Below the pieces are notes generated by a model. That model saw only the letters and a list, made by a program, of their open reading frames with translations, did no database searches and was not told the DNA's origin. DNA of 64,000 nucleotides from Bacteroidia bacterium (GTDB lineage Bacteria; Bacteroidota; Bacteroidia; SpSt-205): NCBI GenBank assembly GCA_026003215.1, contig BPGV01000001.1, positions 709,570 through 773,569 of the forward strand, read 5' to 3'. Positions 9,105 through 18,414 of the stretch are shown here, piece by piece; positions within the stretch are counted from its first letter, which is position 1; each line of letters starts with the position of its first letter. The position numbers and the translations under genes were made by a program.

Positions 9105-9812
9105 TTAAGGCGTAAATGCCATAAAGAGGCGGACGCTCCAGAAAGTAGGCCGCAGTAGGTAACTTCCCTGCTGCGTAGTCTCACTGCCATCTGGATAGCT
9201 ATGCTGGAGAGAATACGGGGCCGAATGACCCGCAAAAAAGGGCATACAAGGTCCTAATCCTACGAAAAATCCTTCTTGCGCCCAAAAAAACTTACGACTA
9301 AGAAAAAAACCTATCTCCCCTGCTAAAAAGGTATTAGAACCTAACCGCACCCGGTATACGGTTCCATCGCTCAGAGATACCTCCCGGAAAGGGTAAGTAA
9401 GCCCAAGGATATGCATAGAGATAGAACAAACCAGCTCCCAACGGTTTTTCTCCCAACGAAAAAGTACGCCCAGACCTGTATTCATCGTTTCCGGGGCTAA
9501 GGAAGGGCGCTTCCCTTGGGCTGCGAGCGTATCCCGCCCAAGCAGGTCTCGCCAGATAGCTGAGCTATTGACTTGCCATGAGATACCTCGGAAAAAGAAA
9601 AACCCGCCCAACCATCCTTTCTTATTATAGTAGGCTTTTCCCACAAAAATGCCTGGAGAAAAATAGGCATAGCCTGCTTGGGGAAAGGGGCGGCTGTGAT
9701 TAGCCCAGCTTTGACGAGGGATACACGCTTCTACCCCAAAAAGCCAAGGACGATAGGGCTTCTGGGCATGAAGTCCAAGAACTAAGCCCGCCAAGACAAT
9801 ACGACCTGCCAT
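9105..9812 (-). CDS. putative exported/outer-membrane protein
   Basis: MAGRIVLAGLVLGLHAQ signal peptide; glycine/aromatic-rich beta-strand pattern. Start chosen at 9812. Confidence 0.6.
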   Translation of the reverse strand: MAGRIVLAGLVLGLHAQKPYRPWLFGVEACIPRQSWANHSRPFPQAGYAYFSPGIFVGKAYYNKKGWLGGFFFFRGISWQVNSSAIWRDLLGRDTLAAQGKRPSLAPETMNTGLGVLFRWEKNRWELVCSISMHILGLTYPFREVSLSDGTVYRVRLGSNTFLAGEIGFFLSRKFFWAQEGFFVGLGPCMPFFAGHSAPYSLQHSYPDGSETTQQGSYLLRPTFWSVRLFMAFTP

Positions 9813-10504
9813 GGGGTACTGATTTCCACGCCCACACGCCCCTCTTGTATCCATGCCAGGAGAAATAAAAAAGCCATCGCCCGGTATAAAGGGTGAGGCC
9901 GCAGCGTCTCCCATAGCTCTTGTAAGACCCACTGAACCCGCTCCAGAAACCGGTTTTGCAGTTCCTGCTCAACTTCTTCCGGCACAAAAGGCAAAGGGGC
10001 AACACGATGAACGGAGTGTCTTTTCCGCAAGCGTAAGAGCACTTCTTCGTAAGCGCGCACCAGCCGCATTTGGGTCAAACCGATGATGACCTTTTCGCCC
10101 TGCTCCTCCGGAGAGGCAGGCCGAGCCAGAAAATATTGGGCCCTCGCTATACGGCGCTCCCACTCAGCCAAAAGCGGCCCCTCTCTAAAAGCGGAGAAGC
10201 CCTGGCTCCCATTGGGGGCTTGATACGTTTCAGAGCCTTCCTCTGCCTGAGGTAGCTTCTCTCCATAGGGTAGTAAAGCAATCGCTTTTAAGCGCAAAAG
10301 ATGCGATAGAAAGACCAAAAGTTCCATACGCTCTTCCATAGAAAGGGCAGGTAGGAGCTTAGCCGAAGCATCTAATATTTCCCTCAGCGAAAGATCCATC
10401 CAACTAATGCGAGACTTTTGCGCAAAAAAGAGCAAAAGGTCATGGGGGCCTTCATAGAAGGGGCTTTCTATCCAGGCTTGTCCTTCCACCCAGGAGAGCC
10501 GCAT
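9782..10504 (-). CDS. scpA: segregation and condensation protein A
   Basis: FYEGPHDLLLFFAQKSRISWMDLSLREI...EFLVFLSHLLRLKAIALLP-type ScpA N-terminus. Confidence 0.82.
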   Translation of the reverse strand: MRLSWVEGQAWIESPFYEGPHDLLLFFAQKSRISWMDLSLREILDASAKLLPALSMEERMELLVFLSHLLRLKAIALLPYGEKLPQAEEGSETYQAPNGSQGFSAFREGPLLAEWERRIARAQYFLARPASPEEQGEKVIIGLTQMRLVRAYEEVLLRLRKRHSVHRVAPLPFVPEEVEQELQNRFLERVQWVLQELWETLRPHPLYRAMAFLFLLAWIQEGRVGVEISTPWQVVLSWRA

Positions 10505-10508
10505 CAAG

Positions 10509-10534
10509 CAAAGGTACAGGCTCTCCTATCTTTG
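10509..10534. promoter_or_regulatory. divergent pair of TAnnTTTG boxes (minus 10509-10516, plus 10527-10534) for scpA and yidC
   Basis: CAAAGGTA...TATCTTTG in a 35-bp intergenic region. Confidence 0.6.
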
Positions 10535-10539
10535 CGGCC

Positions 10540-12306
10540 GTGTCTCGACAAACCTGGATAGGGCTATTTCTGATTACGCTCCTGATGTTTCTCTGGACGC
10601 TCTGGATAGCCCGCACAAGTCCCCCCACGCCCTCGCCTACCCCTGACACCCTTATCCAAAGGCCGCCAGTAAAAAAAGATTCACTTCTGGCGCCATCGGT
10701 CGCTTCCATAGACTCCACAAGGCAAGCCGAACGATTGGGCCCCTATTTTCCCTTTAGCCGAGGAACCGATAGCCTCATCACCATAGAAACCGCCTTCGCC
10801 CAATGGACCTTTAGCACCCAAGGCGCCCGAATAGTCCATCACGCCTTCAAGCGGTTTGTCCGCCCGGATAGCCTCCCCGTTTCTCTATGGGATACCTCCC
10901 AAAAAAGCGCTTTTCTCTTTGCCGAGGGAAGGTATATTCTTTCCTCCAACGATTTGTACTTTACGCCCTATTATTTGCCAAAAGGACCTATCCTCTCCGG
11001 AAAAGACAGCGTGGTTTTTCGGGTTACTTTGGCCCCCGACACCTTTATAGAAGTAAAGTACATTCTGCCCGCAGCAGACTATCGTCTCTACTGGCAGGTG
11101 CGCTTTGCCAACCTATCTCATCGCTTGCGCAATCCGTATATCCTGCATACGATTCACTACCAGACGCCCCAGACCGAAGCTTCGGCTGACCTTATGAAGC
11201 CACACTGTGCCCTATACTATCGCCAGGGCGAAGAGGCAGCAGCTATCCAGCCAGATGAGGATGAACCTGTAATCCAAGCCCTCCAGGGACGCATCCGCTG
11301 GGTCTCCGCAAAAGGTCAGTTTTTCTGCACGCTTTTTCAAGGAGAAAACGAGTTTTCCGCCGTAGATTTACAAAGTAAGCCTTTTACACACTTGCCTCTA
11401 TATGAGATACAACTTCAAGTGCCCCTATCTCAAGGCATCGCTACAGAAACATGGTACTTTGGGCCTACCCGCTACACCCTCTTGCGTTCCTATGGGGAAA
11501 TGTATGAAAAACAGCTCAACTTAGGCTGGGGCTTTATTCGGTACATCAACACGGGCTTCATTATTCCTGTTTTTGCTTTTTTGGAGAGGTTTATTAGTTC
11601 GTATGGCATCATTATCACGATTTTAGCCCTACTGGTCAAAATCATCCTATCACCGCTCACCTGGCGGAGCTATCTCCTGGGCGTGCGCATGCAAGTGATA
11701 AGTGAGCTGCCCGAAGTAAAAGCCTTAGAAGAGAAATACAAAGGCCAGCCAGATAAGCTAATGATAGAACGCAGCCTCCTCTACCAGCAACTCGGGATCA
11801 ACCCTTTGAGTGGATGTGTGCCGCTCCTTCTACAGATACCCATCTTTTTTGCAATGACCAGCTTTTTTCCTACGGCTTTTGAGCTTCGCCAAAAAGCTTT
11901 TCTCTGGGCTAAAGACCTCTCTTCATACGATTCAGTGCTACACTGGGGCTTTTCTATTCCGATTTTAGGGGATCATCTAAGCCTTTTTGCTCTGCTGACC
12001 GCTTTATCGCTTTTTGCTTATACTTACTTCACCCAACAAGGGCAAGCCGCAGCTAATCCCTCGCTCAAGTGGCTACCCTATATCAGTCCTGTGATATTCT
12101 TTTTGTTTTTGAATAACTACTCGGCGGCACTAAGCTGGTATTATTTCGTACTCAACCTCCTGACAGTAGGGCAAACACTGCTAATGCGGCGATTTATTGA
12201 CAAAGAAGCGCTTGTGCGGAAGATTAGAGAAGTCCAGCGCAAAAAGCAAAGCAAGGCCCAGGTAGCCATGCAACGCCAACGCCTACGGAAATGGTTCAAA
12301 AAGTAA
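10540..12306 (+). CDS. yidC: membrane protein insertase YidC (GTG start)
   Basis: N-terminal periplasmic domain; C-terminal YGIIITILALLVKIILSPLTWRSY...QLGINPLSGCVPLLLQIPIFFAM. Confidence 0.93.
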   Translation: MSRQTWIGLFLITLLMFLWTLWIARTSPPTPSPTPDTLIQRPPVKKDSLLAPSVASIDSTRQAERLGPYFPFSRGTDSLITIETAFAQWTFSTQGARIVHHAFKRFVRPDSLPVSLWDTSQKSAFLFAEGRYILSSNDLYFTPYYLPKGPILSGKDSVVFRVTLAPDTFIEVKYILPAADYRLYWQVRFANLSHRLRNPYILHTIHYQTPQTEASADLMKPHCALYYRQGEEAAAIQPDEDEPVIQALQGRIRWVSAKGQFFCTLFQGENEFSAVDLQSKPFTHLPLYEIQLQVPLSQGIATETWYFGPTRYTLLRSYGEMYEKQLNLGWGFIRYINTGFIIPVFAFLERFISSYGIIITILALLVKIILSPLTWRSYLLGVRMQVISELPEVKALEEKYKGQPDKLMIERSLLYQQLGINPLSGCVPLLLQIPIFFAMTSFFPTAFELRQKAFLWAKDLSSYDSVLHWGFSIPILGDHLSLFALLTALSLFAYTYFTQQGQAAANPSLKWLPYISPVIFFLFLNNYSAALSWYYFVLNLLTVGQTLLMRRFIDKEALVRKIREVQRKKQSKAQVAMQRQRLRKWFKK

Positions 12307-12764
12307 GGTATTTAGTAGGAGTATGCCTTGGGGTTAGTGTAGTTTTTGCGCAAGGGGGGTCCTCTACCCGACTCTATGAAAAAGCTCAGCGCTATACCCA
12401 ACAAAGTGTCTGGGATAGCGCTATATTGGTATGGCGTACCCTACTCAGCATAGAAAGAGATTCGGTGAGGCGGGGCCTGATATACCAACAGCTGGGGTAT
12501 ATCGCGGTGCATAAGGGCGATAGTACAGAAGCGCTTCGCTTGTGGGAGCAGGCCCTTCGGTATAGGCCCGAGTATCCCGTAGCGCAACAAAACTACCGAT
12601 GGCTTCGGCAAAAGCTGCCTCCACCTCCGCCCATACCTCCGCCTGTGAGCGCATACGAGCCGCCGCCACCTCCCTCTGAAAAAGCTTTGCCCCACATAGG
12701 TTCAGGGCCTCCGCCCCCGCCTCTCAAGCCTCCTTTTCTCTCGGTGGCTCGCTTGCGCAACTAA
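12291..12764 (+). CDS. exported TPR-like, proline-rich C-terminal protein
   Basis: Signal peptide, IYQQLGYIAVHKGDSTEALRLWEQALRYRPEYPVA TPR; PPPPP tail; 16-nt overlap with yidC. Confidence 0.6.
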   Translation: MVQKVRYLVGVCLGVSVVFAQGGSSTRLYEKAQRYTQQSVWDSAILVWRTLLSIERDSVRRGLIYQQLGYIAVHKGDSTEALRLWEQALRYRPEYPVAQQNYRWLRQKLPPPPPIPPPVSAYEPPPPPSEKALPHIGSGPPPPPLKPPFLSVARLRN

Positions 12765-12790
12765 CCTCTAAAAACCTTTATCTTTGCCCC

Positions 12791-15592
12791 ATGCGACGCT
12801 TTCTGGCTTTTACGGGGGCGCTGGCACTTTTTGCGCTCCAGTGGCGGCCCTTACCCACCCGGCTCCAAAGTACTTCTGCGTACTTCCCCTGGGAGCCGGT
12901 AGGGCCTAATAACCTTGGCCATAATCTTATTAGGGGCATACGCATAGGAAACACCTTGTATGTAGGTTCAGCCTTTGGAGGGCTTTATCGCTCTACGGAT
13001 GGGGGGCGCAGCTGGGAAGTCGTGCCGGGCTTCAACCTCAATACCAATGGAGACGCTATCTATCGCTGCCCGGCTGTCACTGCTTTAGCCACCGACGGGA
13101 CTAACCTTTATGTAGGAACTGGTGCTATTACCCAATATAACCCCTCAGGTATAGCCCTTTCTGCCGTAAGTACCACTAAGGGGGGGGTTGTAGGGGCCTT
13201 TGGCCGGCCAGGTATGGGCGTCTTCATCTCTACTGACGGCGGCCAGACCTTCTCTAACCAAAACGCTACTTGGAAACTGGCTTATCCTAATCTCTCCTAT
13301 GCCCATGATTACGCCAATACGGGCGTAATCAATGTGGTAGATATAGCCATCTCCGGCAATAAAATCGCTATTCTAACACCGGACTCCGTTTTCATTTCTA
13401 CCGACAATCTCGCTACCCTACAAGGGAGTAGCATCTCTGGCCTGGGCGGAGCTTCCCTTCGAAGTATCGCTTGGGGTAGTAATGATGTGCTTTTTGTGAC
13501 AACGAGCACTACTGTCTATCGGTCTACGGATGGGGGCGCTACTTTTACCCAAGTATTAGCCAGTGACTTTGCTTTACCTCCCAATCTCACGGGTGTAAGC
13601 GGTATTGGCGGAGGAAATGTGGTTATTCGTTCAGCGCCCTCTAATCCCTCCGTACTATACGTAGCTTCGGCCAAATCCGATGGGAGCTTAGTGGCGGTGT
13701 GGGCCTCCTCGGATAACGGAAGTACATGGACCCGCATAGCTAACCAAGAAAATGTCTCTTTTGCTGTCCTGGGCACGGTGGGAACAGCCGCCCTCGCTTT
13801 GCGTGTAGATCCTGCGGATCCTTCTCACATCGTGATAGGCGGCAACCAACTCTGGGAGTTTAGCCCAGATTTTGGCTGGCAGCGGATAAACCCCGCTAAT
13901 CAAGACCCCTTAATTTTGCGATTACCCCAGCCTATACGAGATGTAGTTTTTCTGAATGGAGGGGATCTTTTGGTTATAGGAGATGGACGGCTTGTTCGTA
14001 TCACGCAAAATCGCACCCGCATAGAAGACGCCAATAAAGGCATACAAGCGACACGCGTGCTCTCCCTGGCAGTCTCGCCGAATGGAGATGTGCATATTTC
14101 CGGCGCATCTCCTATCAATATCTCTTCTGCCTATCCCACTGATCCTGTCGGAAGTTTCCGTTTAGTGAACGGCATAACTACGGATTTTTCACCGATCTCT
14201 GCGCCCCTGGGTTGGATAGCCGCCAGTGTCATAGACCCTGGGATAGTGTTTTTCTCGTATCAGGATGGGCGCTTGCGCATGGCCCAAAACAGAGGCCAGA
14301 ACTACATCTCCTTCTATGCAGGCCCCATAGGTCCCACGACTGACAGTACGCTCATCCAGTCTTCCTCTACTTCTGCTACTCAAGATCGTCCTGAAGCCTA
14401 TGGCCCTTTGTATCCCCCATTTGCCTTGATAGAAAAGTTGCCTGCTGACAGGATTGTAAAAGGCACAGACAACAAACGCCGAGGAACCGCTTTTATACTT
14501 ATAGCCACCAGCCAAGCTATATGGCGGATTTCTAATCCTATCAGCACCAATCCTGACTCCATAGCTAACTGGAATCGCGTAAGCGGTCGTACTCGCCCCC
14601 TTGGACTAAACGCCAGCCATACCTACAGTAACTATCTTAACGCTGCCAACGCTATACCTACCGCTCTGGCCGTAGATAGCGCCTACACAGTATGGGTGGG
14701 CACCTCCAATGGCCGCCTCTACCGCCTGCGCAATGCCCACGATATCACCATAGACCGCGATGCCCCCACCACCGCCGATACCTTAGAAAACCTCACCAGC
14801 ACGATTAGTAGCCTGATAGATGGACGGTGGATAAGCGCTATCGCCGTGCACCCCAACAACCCCAACCTCTTGGCTATCGCCACGGGTAGCTATGCCGGCA
14901 GCCCCGACCGAATCTTCCTCTCCACTAACGCCACCGCCCCCAATCCCACCTTTGTCTCTATCCATGCCAACCTCCCGAATATCCCCGTATATAGCTTATT
15001 CTTCTATCCTGACTCCGCCGGCCTGCTCTTTGCGGGCACAGAGTGGGGGCTCTGGCGCTGCATAGATGTGAATAACCCCTCCTGGGAAGAGATGACCGGC
15101 GAAGCCATAGGCCGAGTCCCCGTCACCGCCATCACATGGAAGCCCCACAGCTACCGAGAAGACACCGTAGACAACACCAACCCTGATAACCCCCTCACCG
15201 AAGGGCGACTGCTGCCTGACCCAGAAAAGCCCATTTACATTGCCACATGGGGCCGAGGCGTATGGAAACTCAATAGCCGTTCTGCTACCGCACTCACCAG
15301 TGCCCCTGCCGGCCAAGGCATAGCCCTGCAAGCTTACCCTAATCCCTTCAGCCACACCCTCTCCCTCAAGCTCTCTCTCCCTAACGGTGCAGAACAGATC
15401 CACTGGCAGCTTTATACCATAGACGGCCGACGGGTAGGCGGTCAAACTTACACCCGTTCGCTGCCCCCCGGCGAACACACCCTCACCTGGCATACGCCTT
15501 CCCTCTCCACCGGCTTGTACCTCCTCCAAGTAGAAGTCATAGATACCGAACGCAAACGCTATACCCAGACCCTCAAGCTCATCCGGGAATAA
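12791..15592 (+). CDS. T9SS-secreted protein with BNR/sortilin-like repeats and C-terminal sorting domain
   Basis: Repeated YRSTDGGxSWxxV; CTD LQAYPNPFSHTLSLKL...YTIDGRRVG...LSTGLYLLQVE...KLIRE. Confidence 0.85.
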   Translation: MRRFLAFTGALALFALQWRPLPTRLQSTSAYFPWEPVGPNNLGHNLIRGIRIGNTLYVGSAFGGLYRSTDGGRSWEVVPGFNLNTNGDAIYRCPAVTALATDGTNLYVGTGAITQYNPSGIALSAVSTTKGGVVGAFGRPGMGVFISTDGGQTFSNQNATWKLAYPNLSYAHDYANTGVINVVDIAISGNKIAILTPDSVFISTDNLATLQGSSISGLGGASLRSIAWGSNDVLFVTTSTTVYRSTDGGATFTQVLASDFALPPNLTGVSGIGGGNVVIRSAPSNPSVLYVASAKSDGSLVAVWASSDNGSTWTRIANQENVSFAVLGTVGTAALALRVDPADPSHIVIGGNQLWEFSPDFGWQRINPANQDPLILRLPQPIRDVVFLNGGDLLVIGDGRLVRITQNRTRIEDANKGIQATRVLSLAVSPNGDVHISGASPINISSAYPTDPVGSFRLVNGITTDFSPISAPLGWIAASVIDPGIVFFSYQDGRLRMAQNRGQNYISFYAGPIGPTTDSTLIQSSSTSATQDRPEAYGPLYPPFALIEKLPADRIVKGTDNKRRGTAFILIATSQAIWRISNPISTNPDSIANWNRVSGRTRPLGLNASHTYSNYLNAANAIPTALAVDSAYTVWVGTSNGRLYRLRNAHDITIDRDAPTTADTLENLTSTISSLIDGRWISAIAVHPNNPNLLAIATGSYAGSPDRIFLSTNATAPNPTFVSIHANLPNIPVYSLFFYPDSAGLLFAGTEWGLWRCIDVNNPSWEEMTGEAIGRVPVTAITWKPHSYREDTVDNTNPDNPLTEGRLLPDPEKPIYIATWGRGVWKLNSRSATALTSAPAGQGIALQAYPNPFSHTLSLKLSLPNGAEQIHWQLYTIDGRRVGGQTYTRSLPPGEHTLTWHTPSLSTGLYLLQVEVIDTERKRYTQTLKLIRE

Positions 15593-15613
15593 ACCCTCCT
15601 ACGACAGTCCTGC

Positions 15614-15648
15614 GCGGGGAAGGTAAAGCCCTTCCCCGCATTTTTTTT
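15614..15648 (+). terminator. intrinsic terminator (GC stem plus T8)
   Basis: gcggggaagg-taaagc-ccttccccgc followed by TTTTTTTT. Confidence 0.82.
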
Positions 15649-15663
15649 ACCTTTGCCGCCGCT

Positions 15664-15966
15664 ATGTATGCCATCATAGAACTGGGCGGCCAGCAGTGGA
15701 AGGTCTCCCCCGGCGATCGCCTCGCTGTCAATCGCCTCCCCTACGAAGAAGGCACCGAATTAGCTATCCAACAAGCCCTCCTGGTGGAAAACGACGGGCA
15801 CATCGAAGTGGGCACGCCTTACGTACCCGTAGCGCTCAAAGCTAAAATAGAAAAGCACTTCCGCGGGCCTAAGGTGATTGTCTTCAAGAAAAAGCGCCGG
15901 AAAGGATACAAGCGTAAAAGAGGTCACCGCCAAGAAATGACTCTTGTAACCATCCAATCCGCATAA
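15664..15966 (+). CDS. rplU: 50S ribosomal protein L21
   Basis: [20 protein letters not shown]...[21 protein letters not shown]. Confidence 0.96.
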   Translation: MYAIIELGGQQWKVSPGDRLAVNRLPYEEGTELAIQQALLVENDGHIEVGTPYVPVALKAKIEKHFRGPKVIVFKKKRRKGYKRKRGHRQEMTLVTIQSA

Positions 15967-15968
15967 CT

Positions 15969-16223
15969 ATGGCGCATAAGAAAGGCTTAGGAAGCTCTCG
16001 TAACGGTCGCGAGTCGGAAAGCAAACGCTTAGGGGTAAAGCTTTTTGGCGGGCAAGTAGCGCAGCCAGGGAATATCCTCGTGCGCCAGCGCGGCACGCAG
16101 TTTTGGCCAGGAAAAGGCGTAGGCATGGGCAAAGACCATACGCTTTTTGCCCTGATAGAAGGCGTAGTGCACTTCCGGGAGCGCAAGGGCCGCACATATG
16201 TAGAAGTGCGCCCAGCTCAGTAA
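15969..16223 (+). CDS. rpmA: 50S ribosomal protein L27
   Basis: [48 protein letters not shown]. Confidence 0.97.
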   Translation: MAHKKGLGSSRNGRESESKRLGVKLFGGQVAQPGNILVRQRGTQFWPGKGVGMGKDHTLFALIEGVVHFRERKGRTYVEVRPAQ

Positions 16224-17146
16224 GCGAGCGGCACTTCTAAGTGGGCTTCATCGGTAGTTACAAGCAAGCGGGCTGAAGCCCCCACCGGCATAGGCCAGTT
16301 GGTAGAAGTATGCCCTATGGGTAATCCCATAGCCAGTGGGGCCAGAGAAGCGGTACTTTCAGCGACGATCTGCGCAGGAGGCCGGCCAAAGGGCAGGTCT
16401 TCATCCTCCCGCATAAAAGACATGCTGCCAATCAGAAGGCCCTGGGCTTTTTTATACCAGCCTGCGTTGTGGAGGTGCCAGCTCATGCGGTCTAAGCGGT
16501 AGTAATATTCCCCCACTTCTTCCCAGAAAAGGAGGGCTGGCTGCGGATAGCGGAGGAAATCCCAGAGGGTACCACACAAAGTCTGTAAGAGCGTGAGGTT
16601 GCCGCCCAGTAGGGTACCGCTGGCTTGTCCTGGCCGCCAAGCATAATGAGGCTTACGCTTCCACGAGAGACGATAAAGTGTGATATCCCCTCGTAGGAGC
16701 GCAAGCAACCGATTTACGGCTTCAATCTGGGTGCGGTGCGGCACGAGCGCAGCCACCGGCGCATGCAGGGCGACTGCTCCTGCCCACACAGCCCCCCATA
16801 AAAAAGGCGTCACATCGCTAAACCCAATAAGCCACTTCGGGTGTTTCTGGAAACCCTCCCAGTGGAGGCGGGGCCATATCCGAGAGCTGCCATGCCCACC
16901 TCGGGCAAACCAGATAGCCCGTACCTCGGGTGCATCCAAGGCCGCTTGGAGCACCTGCAGCCGCTCTTCATCTGAGCCAGCCAAAAGACCATCTGCTGCA
17001 TACAAAGCTGACTCCTCATACAGGAGCTGCCAGCCTTGCAGACGCGCAAACTCTATAAAGGGGCGCATTTCTGCGGGGGTCACTCGACGCGAAGCCGCCA
17101 CCAAAGCCACGGTATCCCCTCGTCGTAAAGGCGCTGGCCAAATCAC
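16217..17146 (-). CDS. ldcA: LD-carboxypeptidase (peptidase S66 family; GTG start)
   Basis: [15 protein letters not shown]..., [59 protein letters not shown]. Confidence 0.87.
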   Translation of the reverse strand: MIWPAPLRRGDTVALVAASRRVTPAEMRPFIEFARLQGWQLLYEESALYAADGLLAGSDEERLQVLQAALDAPEVRAIWFARGGHGSSRIWPRLHWEGFQKHPKWLIGFSDVTPFLWGAVWAGAVALHAPVAALVPHRTQIEAVNRLLALLRGDITLYRLSWKRKPHYAWRPGQASGTLLGGNLTLLQTLCGTLWDFLRYPQPALLFWEEVGEYYYRLDRMSWHLHNAGWYKKAQGLLIGSMSFMREDEDLPFGRPPAQIVAESTASLAPLAMGLPIGHTSTNWPMPVGASARLLVTTDEAHLEVPLAY

Positions 17147-17150
17147 CCCA

Positions 17151-17174
17151 CAAAGGTACCCCGTCGTATCTTTG
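17151..17174. promoter_or_regulatory. divergent pair of TAnnTTTG boxes (minus 17151-17158, plus 17167-17174)
   Basis: CAAAGGTA-8 bp-TATCTTTG within a 32-bp intergenic region. Confidence 0.6.
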
Positions 17175-17178
17175 TCCA

Positions 17179-18414
17179 GTGGAGGTAGCCGAATGGATTT
17201 TCTGGGGAAGCGTTTTCCTGATAGTCTATCCCTATGTTCTTTACCCGCTGGGGTTGGGGATAGTGTATGGGATAAGGCGGGGATGGCGACGTTCTCCTGC
17301 CGACCGTTCCCTATCTCATTGGCCAGAAGTAACTATCGTAATACCCGCATACAAAGAGGCCGACTCCGTCAAGCCCAAGATGGAGTCCCTTCGCCAGGCA
17401 TATCCTTCCGACAAAATGCGCATTCTGTGGGTTATTGCTACCCACGAAGGCGATGAGTCTTTTACCCCCACCATGGAAGCCCTCAAAGCTTATCCAGAAG
17501 CTGAGATACTGGTAGTGCCGCATAGAGGCAAAATCTACTCCCTCAATGAAGCTCGGAAACATATCACCACACCTTACGCGCTGATTACAGATGCGGATGT
17601 GCTTCTCTCTCCTCAGGCCTTGAAGGAGCTCATTCGCGTCGCAGAAAGTCATCCCGCTACTGCTATTGTCGGGGGGGGGCGCCGGGTTCTCTCACATCCG
17701 TCTCCTACCCTTGTAGAGAAAACAGAAATCCCCTACCTCCGCTTTGATGAACGACTGGGTACATGGGAAAGCCTCTGGGGATATGCCTTAGGACTGTGGG
17801 GGGGTCTCCTCCTCTTAAAAACCCCCTTCTGGCCAGAAATGCCCGATGGAGTCGTTGATGACCTCTATCTAAACCTTCACGCCATCCTCTCCGGCGGCAA
17901 AGTGTTCATATGTCCCCAGGCCCAAGGATATGAAACTCTCTCCCCGACCCCCTCCATAGAGTTCCGACGAAAAAGCCGCATAGCGTATACAGCCTTCCAT
18001 GTAATCCATAAAAGGTTTCGCTGGAAAGAAGCTTTACGGGTCCCCCTTTTCAGCTTCTTTTTTCTGTCGCACAAGGTTTTTAGATACCTTTTTGCGCCAT
18101 TAGGTCTATGCTTAGCCTATGGGAGTAGCTTGTACCTGGCTCCCCTCTGGCCCCTATATGCGTTAGCTGCACTTTTGCAAACCTTAGTTTGGAGCGAAGC
18201 TATTCTGCTCCTAAGCTGGCCGGCTCTCCGGTTCCCCCGGCCCATAGCCTTGCCGGCGTACTTTGTCATAGCGCACTGGGCCCAGCTTGCCGGCCTGTGG
18301 AAGTTTCTCACGGGCGCTGACCCGCTTCAAGTGTGGCAAAGGCTTCCTCGTTCTGAAATCCAACCGACCGCCTATGGCGTGGGAAATAGCCATTCATCCA
18401 GCGCCTCCACGTGA
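17179..18414 (+). CDS. family-2 glycosyltransferase with membrane segments (GTG start)
   Basis: VTIVIPAYKEADSVKPKMESLRQ, ALITDADVLLSPQAL, C-terminal hydrophobic helices. Confidence 0.85.
   Translation: MEVAEWIFWGSVFLIVYPYVLYPLGLGIVYGIRRGWRRSPADRSLSHWPEVTIVIPAYKEADSVKPKMESLRQAYPSDKMRILWVIATHEGDESFTPTMEALKAYPEAEILVVPHRGKIYSLNEARKHITTPYALITDADVLLSPQALKELIRVAESHPATAIVGGGRRVLSHPSPTLVEKTEIPYLRFDERLGTWESLWGYALGLWGGLLLLKTPFWPEMPDGVVDDLYLNLHAILSGGKVFICPQAQGYETLSPTPSIEFRRKSRIAYTAFHVIHKRFRWKEALRVPLFSFFFLSHKVFRYLFAPLGLCLAYGSSLYLAPLWPLYALAALLQTLVWSEAILLLSWPALRFPRPIALPAYFVIAHWAQLAGLWKFLTGADPLQVWQRLPRSEIQPTAYGVGNSHSSSAST

Noticed and set aside
14996-15529. 177-aa minus-strand ORF
   Set aside because: Antisense to the T9SS cargo gene sorting-domain region; low-complexity shadow translation.
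16680-17456. 258-aa plus-strand ORF
   Set aside because: Antisense to ldcA and overlapping the GT2 start in another frame; no recognisable domain.
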